From assembly GCA_964541605.1 (NCBI GenBank), contig CAZIQY010000013.1, positions 1 through 48,220 of the forward strand: a DNA stretch of 48,220 bases, in the 5' to 3' direction. Positions 23,912 to 31,742 of the stretch are shown here, in pieces. This DNA comes from CAZIQY01 sp964541605. Its GTDB lineage: Bacteria; Desulfobacterota; Syntrophia; Syntrophales; UBA2185. Positions within the stretch are counted from its first letter, which is position 1. Each line of letters opens with the position of its first letter. The position numbers and the translations under genes were made by a program. The notes beneath the pieces were generated by a model. It made no database searches, was not told where the DNA came from, and saw only the letters and a list, made by a program, of their open reading frames with translations.

Positions 23912-24888
23912 CAGGCGTCCATCACCCGTTGAACGGTTTCCGGATCGAGAGAGACTTCCCTGTAGATGTTTTCCATCGTTTCGGCGTCCAGCGTTGTAAA
24001 ATCTTTTTCAACAGGTGTGATGACCAGCCCCGCCATGTCCACCAGACCCGGGGAAATCAGGATTCGCTTTCTGCACGACAGGTAATAGGCATCGGGGCGG
24101 TGTTTCCGGCGCGGAAAAATGACCAATCGCCAGGCGCTTCCACGATAGGAGCAGAAAAGATTCATCATCGGCTCGTCGGACGTCGGTATGGCAATTTTCA
24201 ACCTGTCTATGATTGTCAGTAGAGCGGTCTCTATGCTGTCAATGTTTTTACCTTCAACGACAAGGACTTCGCGTCCGAGGTTCACTGTCCTGAAAAAGAA
24301 GATGCCATCCATGGACTTCACCGGTCGACGGTTATGGCTTTCGCAAAGGTCCTTTTCAACGGGCAACACACCCGTGGGAGCCGCCTGAAAGTGAAGATGA
24401 TCAGGTGCGGACGCCCCGGCGCGGGGACCGTTGTAAAACACATCAAAATCCGGCGAAAGATCTTTTGCCAGATTTAACAGGAAAGGGATGGCCCCTGAAA
24501 GCGACTGAGGAATATGGTTGATGTGCGATAGTGTATAATGCTGTTTGACAATAGGGAAAGGATTGCAGAGAATCAGGAAGTTCTGCCGGTACAGAATGCC
24601 TTTTTGCGCCTCCGGCAGATTCTCCGCGCATAGAAAACATGGTCTTTGCTTGATGGATTGAGGATCGACAGGGGCTGCACTGCTGATGATCCTCGCGGGA
24701 TTGAACTGCAGCTTTACTGAAAATCCGTTGCACTGGAGGTCGCGCACGCGGACGTGATCCAGAGCGGCAACGCCTTTTGAAAGCTCCGGCCACAGGCTTT
24801 TCTGCCGCGTGAGGAGGTCGAGACAAAGGCCGGAAAGCGCCGGTTTCGATTTTTCTCCGTTGAATGAGGCGAAGATTTTTCCTCGCAT
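23911..24888 (-). CDS. DUF4922 protein (HIT-like nucleotidyltransferase/phosphorylase)
   Basis: This 325-residue protein contains GASAPDHLHFQAAP, the HxHxQ motif of the GalT/HIT superfamily in which the first or second His is nucleotidylated. CFLC near residue 95 could bind a metal. The pattern fits DUF4922, related to plant GDP-L-galactose phosphorylase and to ATP adenylyltransferases. It probably handles a sugar nucleotide, but the substrate cannot be read. It starts 36 bases after the glycosyltransferase stop and overlaps the peptidase gene, placing it in an operon with both. Confidence 0.72.
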   Translation of the reverse strand: MRGKIFASFNGEKSKPALSGLCLDLLTRQKSLWPELSKGVAALDHVRVRDLQCNGFSVKLQFNPARIISSAAPVDPQSIKQRPCFLCAENLPEAQKGILYRQNFLILCNPFPIVKQHYTLSHINHIPQSLSGAIPFLLNLAKDLSPDFDVFYNGPRAGASAPDHLHFQAAPTGVLPVEKDLCESHNRRPVKSMDGIFFFRTVNLGREVLVVEGKNIDSIETALLTIIDRLKIAIPTSDEPMMNLFCSYRGSAWRLVIFPRRKHRPDAYYLSCRKRILISPGLVDMAGLVITPVEKDFTTLDAETMENIYREVSLDPETVQRVMDA

Positions 24889-24924
24889 GTGATTTCCCCG
24901 GCTGACCGGTTTGAATCCTGTCAG

Positions 24925-26442
24925 CTACTTTCTCGAAGATGCGTCTCTGTTTATCCTCTGTCTGGCCATGATTTCGATCGTGCGAATTTTGTCCTTGAAG
25001 GCATCATTGCGGTTTTGCCTTTCGAGGGAAAGGGCGGCGTCCGTATTGCCTGTCCAGCGCCGGCACAGATAGAGGCTTTCATAAATACGACCGATACGAT
25101 ACTCCCGGGACAGCCGCAGGGCAAGGGCGTAATCCTCCCCGTAGCCCACGTTCAAAAAACCGATCCTCCGGACAAGGGCCGTGTCGAACGCCCTGGGCGC
25201 CCCAAGGCCGTTGACGCGCAGGGCGTTGTTGCGGCCGTTTGCATCCGTCCATTCCCGGTGATCGATCAGGCCGGGTGGAATTTCCTCAAGCGATTCGTTG
25301 ACCAGGGTATAGGAACCGATCACCATGGCGTAATCGCCGCTCCGAAACGCCTCGACCATTTTTTGCAGCGTGTGCGGACTGTTGTAAAGGTCGTCCGAAT
25401 CCAGCTGAACGGAGTAGCGGCCGCAGACCGCGGAAGCAACCGCTTCATTCCAGCAGCCGCCGATACTGAGATCGAAACGGGCGGGGATGATGTGCTTTAC
25501 TGCGGGATAACGTTTCGCCAGTTCGGAAAGAACAGCGGTCGTACCGTCCGTGGAATGGTTGTCGACGACGATCACATTGAATGGAAAATTCGTTTCCTGC
25601 GATAGGGCGCTGTTTACGGCGTCCTTGACGGTCATTTCGCGGTTTCGGACGGGGATAATGACACTCGCCACGAGGGGGAAATCGTATGTCGATGCCGGCA
25701 CCTTCTTGAATTTCGGATCGAGGGAAGCGTCGATGTTTTTTAGATATTGTGTGAAAACGTCCTCCATTTCCTTCTGGGCGGCGTTGTTCCGGGGATCAAC
25801 GTAATCAAACAGTTTTTCTCCTGCCTGTTCCTCTTTGCCCTGTCCGTCCTCCTCTTTTTCCTTCGTATATAGAAACTCCTGAATGTGGAATATCGGGTGG
25901 TCGATTGACACCTTCAGACGCAGGTCATAGAGACCGGCATACTCGACCACAGGAATGTTGCCGTATTTTTGTAAAGTTTTCACAACGGCGCGATGGGAAA
26001 AAACTGTGACAGCACCGAAATCAAAACCGTCGCGAACACTTCCTGTCTGATAATCGTTCAGGGGATGTTCAACGTACCCGCCACTCCTCTCGTCCATGTA
26101 ATCGGAATACACCATTCCCGCGCCTGTTGATTCCAGCACGTCCAGAAGCCTTTCCAGGATGCGAGGAGGAATATGAATCATACAGGGATCGGTAAGGAAC
26201 AGGAGGTATTCCGATTTTGCCTTTTTAATGAGGGCGTTCAGAGGCTCTCCCGACGTGGGGGACGCGGCTTCCATGAATTCGCACTTCTGCAGTGATGGGG
26301 GGGTGGCGCCACTGTGGATGATGATTACTTTTTCGATTAAAGGAGAGTGAATCAGCATTTGAACCGTTCGTACAAAGTTCTGTCGAGGGCTGAACGGGAC
26401 AATCGCAGTCAGTCTGTTCATCCGGCCGTGATGAATAGCCAT
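24925..26442 (-). CDS. Family 2 glycosyltransferase with two GT-A modules
   Basis: The protein is 505 residues from ATG 26442, chosen for AGGAG 8 bases upstream. The first third is a divergent GT-A-like region (LTAIVPFSPR, later FLTDPCMI in place of a DxD). After about residue 260 comes a canonical GT2 domain: ASVIIPVRNREMTVKDAV, VIVVDNHSTDGT, and QLDSDDLY as the metal/nucleotide DxD. No membrane helix is seen, so it is cytoplasmic or peripheral. It leads a unit with DUF4922 and an M15 peptidase. The product could be a surface or murein-linked glycan; that is inference. Confidence 0.85.
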   Translation of the reverse strand: MAIHHGRMNRLTAIVPFSPRQNFVRTVQMLIHSPLIEKVIIIHSGATPPSLQKCEFMEAASPTSGEPLNALIKKAKSEYLLFLTDPCMIHIPPRILERLLDVLESTGAGMVYSDYMDERSGGYVEHPLNDYQTGSVRDGFDFGAVTVFSHRAVVKTLQKYGNIPVVEYAGLYDLRLKVSIDHPIFHIQEFLYTKEKEEDGQGKEEQAGEKLFDYVDPRNNAAQKEMEDVFTQYLKNIDASLDPKFKKVPASTYDFPLVASVIIPVRNREMTVKDAVNSALSQETNFPFNVIVVDNHSTDGTTAVLSELAKRYPAVKHIIPARFDLSIGGCWNEAVASAVCGRYSVQLDSDDLYNSPHTLQKMVEAFRSGDYAMVIGSYTLVNESLEEIPPGLIDHREWTDANGRNNALRVNGLGAPRAFDTALVRRIGFLNVGYGEDYALALRLSREYRIGRIYESLYLCRRWTGNTDAALSLERQNRNDAFKDKIRTIEIMARQRINRDASSRK

Positions 26443-26591
26443 GCAATATCTCCTGGATATAACTGGATTCCGGATCATGTCCGAAATGACAATAAAAGCG
26501 TATTTTCATACTAAAGACATAGGAAACTTGGGCTTTTTTAGCATATTAATCTCAGGATAAAAAGACCAAAGTTTCATGTAAAAGAACATCC

Positions 26592-26619
26592 TTGACACCA
26601 TATTTTGTTATGCTATCTT
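26592..26619 (+). promoter_or_regulatory. Promoter of the dodecin gene
   Basis: TTGACA (26592-26597), a 16-base spacer and TATCTT (26614-26619) are present. The gene starts 53 bases downstream. Confidence 0.65.
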
Positions 26620-26671
26620 TATGCCGTGCGCTGTAGCACACTGAATACTGAATACGAAAGGAGGGATCGTC

Positions 26672-26881
26672 ATGTCAGTATACAAAATTGTCGAGATTGT
26701 CGGAACAAGTCCGAAATCGTGGGAGGAAGCGGCCAAACGCGCCCTGACGACGGCGTCGAAGACGCTCGAAGATCTGAGAGTTGCCGAAGTCGTAAAGCAG
26801 GATATCACCGTTGAAAATGGGAAAATAACAGCCTTCAGGGTCAGATTGAACATTTCATTCAAGTATCGCGACGGCGCATAA
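26672..26881 (+). CDS. Dodecin family protein
   Basis: At 69 residues it has the full dodecin length. MSVYKIVEIVGTSPKSWEEA and the C-terminal FRVRLNISFKYRD are characteristic. Dodecins form hollow dodecamers that store flavins (or CoA, in some) and limit free-flavin photochemistry. AAAGGAGG precedes ATG 26672. The gene has its own promoter and terminator and is monocistronic. Confidence 0.93.
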   Translation: MSVYKIVEIVGTSPKSWEEAAKRALTTASKTLEDLRVAEVVKQDITVENGKITAFRVRLNISFKYRDGA

Positions 26882-26919
26882 AGCGGTTTAAGCTCAACGT
26901 TATAAGAACTAACGTAAAA

Positions 26920-26951
26920 GAGGGGTCGAAAAAGACCCCTTTAATTTTTTT
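26920..26951 (+). terminator. Intrinsic terminator after dodecin
   Basis: AGGGGTC (26921-26927) and GACCCCT (26934-26940) form a stem around GAAAAA, followed by TTAATTTTTTT. Confidence 0.9.
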
Positions 26952-26988
26952 CATTTTATCCATGCGGTTCGTGTTTGTAAGAAGCCCA

Positions 26989-27017
26989 TTGACAGGCAAA
27001 GAGCCTTGACTTATATT
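26989..27017 (+). promoter_or_regulatory. Promoter of the clpS-clpA-aat operon
   Basis: TTGACA (26989-26994), a 17-base spacer and TATATT (27012-27017) are present, 72 bases before the clpS start. Confidence 0.7.
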
Positions 27018-27088
27018 ATCAGTAAAGATGCAATCGAAAGAATGGCCAATAATTAAACGATTTCCTTTAGTAAGATTGAACGACCGAC

Positions 27089-27412
27089 ATGTCGAAACAC
27101 TCCGACCCCGATGAAATGTTTGATGGAGACGTCAAGTTAGAGCCTGACGTTGTGTTGCAGGAACCAAAGATGTATCGGGTCATCCTCCACAATGATCATT
27201 ATACAACCATGGAGTTTGTTGTAGAAGTTCTCGTGAAGATATTCCACAAACCGGCGGCGGAGGCCGCGAAAATCATGCTGGATGTTCATAAAAAAGGCAA
27301 AGGCATGTGCGGGGTATATACTTTCGATGTCGCTTCCACAAAAGTTTCCCGGGTTCATCACATGGCGCGTCAGAGAGAGTTCCCTCTTAAATGCTCTTTG
27401 GAGGAGGCCTGA
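27089..27412 (+). CDS. clpS: ClpS adaptor (N-recognin)
   Basis: ClpS binds proteins with N-degron residues (Leu, Phe, Tyr, Trp) and hands them to ClpAP. The 107-residue protein has YRVILHNDHYTTMEFVVEVL, whose Asn-Asp pair contacts the substrate alpha-amino group, then KGKGMCGVYTFDVA. A flexible acidic N-terminal extension (about 27 residues) precedes the core, as required for ClpA inhibition and activation. It is first in clpS-clpA-aat. The ribosome site before ATG 27089 is weak. Confidence 0.95.
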   Translation: MSKHSDPDEMFDGDVKLEPDVVLQEPKMYRVILHNDHYTTMEFVVEVLVKIFHKPAAEAAKIMLDVHKKGKGMCGVYTFDVASTKVSRVHHMARQREFPLKCSLEEA

Positions 27413-27429
27413 TTTACGGGCAAAATGCG

Positions 27430-29697
27430 ATGAAGATAAGCGAGAGTTTGAATCAGATTATTATGGCTGCTTACGCTGAGGCCAATGCCAGAAACCACGA
27501 ATTTGTGACCCCCGAACATCTGTTGTATTCGGCGCTTTTCTTTGATGAAGGGGCGGAGATCATCAAAAATTGCGGCGGTGACCCGGACCATTTAAAAAAG
27601 ATGCTTGTAAAACATCTCCTGGAAAGCAATCCTGTTGTCAAAGGCGCCCGTTCCATACAGTCCATGGGTTTCCAGAATGTTCTGGAGAGGGCTGTCTGGC
27701 ATACAACGTCTGCCCAGAAGGATGTTCTGGAGCTGGGCGATATACTGGTTTCCATTCTGGATGAAAAAGAATCCTTTGCTTCATTTTTTCTGAAAAAAGA
27801 AGGTGTTAACCGGTTAACCCTTCTCAATTATATTTCTCACGGCGTGTCCGTAGTTCCTGAGGCGGCGCCTATGCAGCAGGCGGATAAACAGATGAAAGAA
27901 CCCGCACCCGGAAGAGAAGCGAAAGAGGAAGAATCTGAGCAGAGCAAGGTACTGAAAGCTTTTACGACGGAGTTGACGGCGAAGGCGCAGGCAGGGGAGA
28001 TAGATCCTCTGATCGGAAGGGAGGATATTCTGGAACGAACGATCCAGGTCCTGTGCCGGAGATTTAAGAATAATCCGGTTCATGTGGGAGAGCCTGGCGT
28101 GGGCAAGACGGCCATCACCGAGGGACTTGCGCAACGCATTGCCGACGGAAAAGTTCCGAACCGGCTGAAAGGATTGAAAGTATATTCCATGGATATGGGC
28201 GCCTTGCTTGCTGGTACCCGATTCCGCGGCGATTTTGAAGAACGTATGAAACGGGTCATTGCCGATTTGCAGAAACAGGAAAAGGTCATACTCTTTATTG
28301 ATGAGATCCACAACATTGTTGGCGCCGGAGCTGTTTCCGGAGGCTCCATGGACGCGTCCAACATCCTGAAGCCGGCGCTTGCTTCCGGAAAGCTTCGTTG
28401 CATCGGTTCGACCACCTATGACGAATACAGAAAATATTTCGAAAAGGATGGCGCCCTGTCCCGGCGGTTCCAGAAAGTGGAAGTTCCCGAACCGACCGTG
28501 GGAGAAACGTTCCAGATTCTGCAGGGATTAAAAAGCCGGTACGAAGAATACCATCATGTGTCCTATAGCGAAGAAGCCCTTCGCGCTGCAGCGGAGTTGT
28601 CCTATAAATATATTAATGACCGGAGGCTGCCGGACAAGGCGATTGACGTCATTGATGAAGCCGGCGCAATCGCAAATATGGACAGTGACGCTCCATCTAC
28701 GGAGAAGGTAATTGATCTCCGCCACATTGAAGCGGTTATCGCAAAGATTGCACGGATTCCGGAAAAGAGCGTTTCCTCTTCCGAACTTGACAGGCTCAAG
28801 GACCTCGAGACCGATCTCAGGAATAAAATCTTCGGGCAGGACAATGCCGTTGAACTGGTCGTCGAAGCCATCAAGCGTTCACGGGCCGGTTTTCGCGAAC
28901 CGCACAAACCGATTGCCTCCATGTTGTTTGTCGGCCCGACAGGTGTAGGAAAAACCGAACTGGCACGCCAGCTCGCGGCAACGATGGGCGTACCTCTCCT
29001 TCGCTATGATATGAGCGAATATCAGGAGAAGCATACCGTGGCCAAATTTGTCGGCGCTCCTCCGGGCTATGTGGGCTACGAAGAAGGCGGCCTTCTCACG
29101 GAGGCCATCAGGAAGAACCCCCATTCCGTCCTCCTGCTCGACGAGATCGAGAAGGCCCACGCCGATATCTTTAACACGCTCCTTCAGGTCATGGATTATG
29201 CGACGCTGACGGATAACAATGGGAAAAAGGCGGATTTCCGGAATGTGGTTCTTCTCATGACCTCGAATGCCGGCGCCAGAGATATCGGAAGGCAGACAAT
29301 CGGGTTTGAGGCCAAGGCCATCAACCGTGACGCCGTATTTCCGGCCATCGAGAAGACGTTTTCACCGGAATTCAGAAACCGTCTTGATGCCGTTGTCAAT
29401 TTCAACGGCCTGACGGATGATGTGGTTCTTCGGATCGTAAAGAAAGCGATCGACGAATTCGGCACCCAACTGCAGGAGAAAAAAGTGGAACTCCGGGTGA
29501 CCGACCGTTGTTATGAATGGCTGGCGAATAGAGGCTATTCGCCGGAGTTCGGAGCGAGGGAAATCGCCAGGCTTGTTCAGGACAAGATTAAGCGGTTCTT
29601 TGTAAACGAGGTGCTTTTCGGAAAGCTGAAGGAAGGCGGTTGTGCCCTGGCTGATATTGAAGACGACGAGGTCGTACTGCATGTTCTCGAAACGTAA
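27430..29697 (+). CDS. clpA: ClpA, AAA+ unfoldase of the ClpAP protease
   Basis: ClpA unfolds substrates and feeds them to ClpP. The N domain (about residues 1-145, with VTPEHLLYSALF) is followed by AAA1 with Walker A GEPGVGKT and Walker B LFIDEIHN, then AAA2 with Walker A GPTGVGKT and LLLDEIEKAH. The loop GRQTIGFEA carries IGF, the tripeptide type that docks into ClpP. ATG 27430 is preferred; an upstream in-frame ATG at 27391 overlaps the clpS end. ClpP itself is not in the window. The length of 755 residues is normal. Confidence 0.95.
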   Translation: MKISESLNQIIMAAYAEANARNHEFVTPEHLLYSALFFDEGAEIIKNCGGDPDHLKKMLVKHLLESNPVVKGARSIQSMGFQNVLERAVWHTTSAQKDVLELGDILVSILDEKESFASFFLKKEGVNRLTLLNYISHGVSVVPEAAPMQQADKQMKEPAPGREAKEEESEQSKVLKAFTTELTAKAQAGEIDPLIGREDILERTIQVLCRRFKNNPVHVGEPGVGKTAITEGLAQRIADGKVPNRLKGLKVYSMDMGALLAGTRFRGDFEERMKRVIADLQKQEKVILFIDEIHNIVGAGAVSGGSMDASNILKPALASGKLRCIGSTTYDEYRKYFEKDGALSRRFQKVEVPEPTVGETFQILQGLKSRYEEYHHVSYSEEALRAAAELSYKYINDRRLPDKAIDVIDEAGAIANMDSDAPSTEKVIDLRHIEAVIAKIARIPEKSVSSSELDRLKDLETDLRNKIFGQDNAVELVVEAIKRSRAGFREPHKPIASMLFVGPTGVGKTELARQLAATMGVPLLRYDMSEYQEKHTVAKFVGAPPGYVGYEEGGLLTEAIRKNPHSVLLLDEIEKAHADIFNTLLQVMDYATLTDNNGKKADFRNVVLLMTSNAGARDIGRQTIGFEAKAINRDAVFPAIEKTFSPEFRNRLDAVVNFNGLTDDVVLRIVKKAIDEFGTQLQEKKVELRVTDRCYEWLANRGYSPEFGAREIARLVQDKIKRFFVNEVLFGKLKEGGCALADIEDDEVVLHVLET

Positions 29698-29714
29698 ACC
29701 CGTCGGTTAAGTAA

Positions 29715-30407
29715 ATGCCTATCTTTCAACTGGGTGATGAGGTCATTTTCCCCCCTGTCCATCTCGCATCGAAAAGCGGAATCCTGGCTGTCGGCGGCGA
29801 TCTGTCCCCCGGCAGGATTCTTACCGCTTACCGTCACGGCGTTTTCCCCTGGTATTCTGACGACGATCCCATCGTCTGGTGGGCTCCCGATCCGCGATTC
29901 GTGTTGTTCCCGGAAGAACTCCGGATCTCGAGGAGTATGAAAAAGGTGTTGAGACACGACGTTTTCAGGATCACATACGATCACGACTTCCTCAGCATTA
30001 TTTCCTCATGCCAGAAGTCCCGGCGAAAGCAGAAAGGAACCTGGATTACGGAAGACATGCTGCGTGCTTATCACATCCTGCATTTACTGGGATATGCCCA
30101 TTCTGCGGAAGCGTGGTATGGAGAAAAACTGGTCGGGGGGATCTATGGCATTTCACTGGGGAGCTGTTTTTTTGGCGAGTCCATGTTTTCGTTGATGAGC
30201 AATGCCTCCAAAGCGGCGCTCATCCATCTGGTGAACAGGCTAAAAGAATTGAAATTTAAATTTCTCGACTGCCAGGTATACACCGCTCACATGGAAACCC
30301 TCGGGGCAAGATTCATCGCCCGTACGGAGTTTACCCGGTTGTTGAAAAAAGCGCTGAAAGGCGACACCCTCCGGGGGAATTGGCGGTACATGCCGGAGTT
30401 TGATTAA
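29715..30407 (+). CDS. aat: Leucyl/phenylalanyl-tRNA--protein transferase
   Basis: Aat adds Leu or Phe from tRNA to proteins with N-terminal Lys or Arg, making them ClpS ligands. The family core is clear: GILAVGGDLSPGRILTAYRH, GVFPWYSDDDPIVWWAPDP, then AEAWYGEKLVGGIYGISLG and FFGESMFSLMSNASKAALIH. At 230 residues it is full length. It starts 17 bases after clpA. Having clpS, clpA and aat in one operon is a sensible N-degron module. Its TAA overlaps the stop of the convergent NDK-like gene. Confidence 0.96.
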   Translation: MPIFQLGDEVIFPPVHLASKSGILAVGGDLSPGRILTAYRHGVFPWYSDDDPIVWWAPDPRFVLFPEELRISRSMKKVLRHDVFRITYDHDFLSIISSCQKSRRKQKGTWITEDMLRAYHILHLLGYAHSAEAWYGEKLVGGIYGISLGSCFFGESMFSLMSNASKAALIHLVNRLKELKFKFLDCQVYTAHMETLGARFIARTEFTRLLKKALKGDTLRGNWRYMPEFD

Positions 30408-31582
30408 GAACTTACATGACCCTTTTTCAGCCAGTCGGTGATGATGCGAGCACAATCGTCACCCGCATCCTCATACAGCCCGATAATCTTGCGCTCACGA
30501 ACGGCATTCTCTGCGGAATCGGAAGCATGAGCGGCATTCTGAAGAATATTCTGGCCAAAATCCGAACGGATGGTTCCTGCCGCAGCCATGGATGGATCGG
30601 TTACGCCTAATCGCTCACGGATTTTTTTAACAGCATCGTGTCCACGATACAAAAGCGCCAGGGAGCGGTGCGATCCCGGTTTGTCACGATCACCTGGCGG
30701 CACGTTGCTCAGATCAACACCTGTCATATATTTTACGATCAAAGAAAATTCATGCATGGCGTTCTTGTTGGCGATGATGTCGGCCATGGTGTTATATTCT
30801 TCATCTGTTATATCAAAACCGAAGAGCCCATCAATCCCTTCTCTAATTTTTTCGGCGATCCGGCACTTCAGTTTTTTCTTGAAGATGTCCCTCAAGGCTC
30901 CATAAAACTCCTCACCCTGGGCGGCGCTCATCCGGGTCAGCCGGGCGCCGACGATCCTCAGACCTGTCTTGGAAAACATATCGATCATATTGCCGGGCCG
31001 GACGGAATGCTTGAAAAAATTGTCCGGCTTCAGGATGATCAGAGTCGTCTCTCCCTCAGCGCATTCATCATAGATGCCTGAATCGTTGAATCCTAACTGT
31101 GCAAACATCTCTAAATTGTTACGGGCGTATTCGGCGTTTGTCGGTACCAGTACCGCCGGTTCGAAATACCGGATATTTCCATCGGGGGTGGTGATGTAGT
31201 CGCAATATGTCCCCCTGATGGTTCCGCGCATGGCCTCCGATTCGGCCTCTGTTGTCAGCTTTCCGACAACTTCATAAATTTTTTCCACGGCGTTTTCACC
31301 CTCAAACAGAAGGAACAGACACCGGTTCGCCTGACCAAGGATATTTTCGCGACGCAGGTTCTGATCAATATAATCAACGAGGGCATTTCCTACTTTGGAC
31401 TCAATGCTGAGGCTTTTGACACGCCGGATGTATTCATCCACAAGCTCATCGGATGGTCGCATCATGCGGATGCCGACCAGATCGCATCCCGAAAACGACA
31501 TGAGCCGGGCGATAATGTTTCCCGTCCGTGACTTGATGAGGCTGTAAGGGGTGATGACGACATAGGTTAATTCGGTAGCCAT
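30404..31582 (-). CDS. Tandem nucleoside-diphosphate-kinase-like protein
   Basis: The protein has 392 residues with two NDK-like domains. The C-terminal domain (from about residue 180, TTLIILKPDNFF) keeps GTIRSDFG and the phosphohistidine motif NAAHASDS near residue 355. The N-terminal domain has VVITPYSLIKSRTGN, FEGENAV and MRGTIRGTYCDY, but at the catalytic position reads VPTNAEYA, with no His. NDKs equilibrate NTP pools at about 150 residues per subunit, so a fused active/inactive pair is unusual and may be regulatory. AAAGGAA precedes ATG 31582. From 31583 to 31742 only leader sequence is seen. Confidence 0.75.
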   Translation of the reverse strand: MATELTYVVITPYSLIKSRTGNIIARLMSFSGCDLVGIRMMRPSDELVDEYIRRVKSLSIESKVGNALVDYIDQNLRRENILGQANRCLFLLFEGENAVEKIYEVVGKLTTEAESEAMRGTIRGTYCDYITTPDGNIRYFEPAVLVPTNAEYARNNLEMFAQLGFNDSGIYDECAEGETTLIILKPDNFFKHSVRPGNMIDMFSKTGLRIVGARLTRMSAAQGEEFYGALRDIFKKKLKCRIAEKIREGIDGLFGFDITDEEYNTMADIIANKNAMHEFSLIVKYMTGVDLSNVPPGDRDKPGSHRSLALLYRGHDAVKKIRERLGVTDPSMAAAGTIRSDFGQNILQNAAHASDSAENAVRERKIIGLYEDAGDDCARIITDWLKKGHVSS

Positions 31583-31742
31583 ATCAAATTTCCTTTACTT
31601 TTTTCGCGCGTCCTATTTGCATATCTTTATGAACAATGCAACAGGAAAAAAATACGGGTATTCATTGATGAACGCATAAATTTAAATTCCTATTTTTGTA
31701 ATATAAAATGTGGACATTTTTGTGTCAACAAAAGAATGGGGG

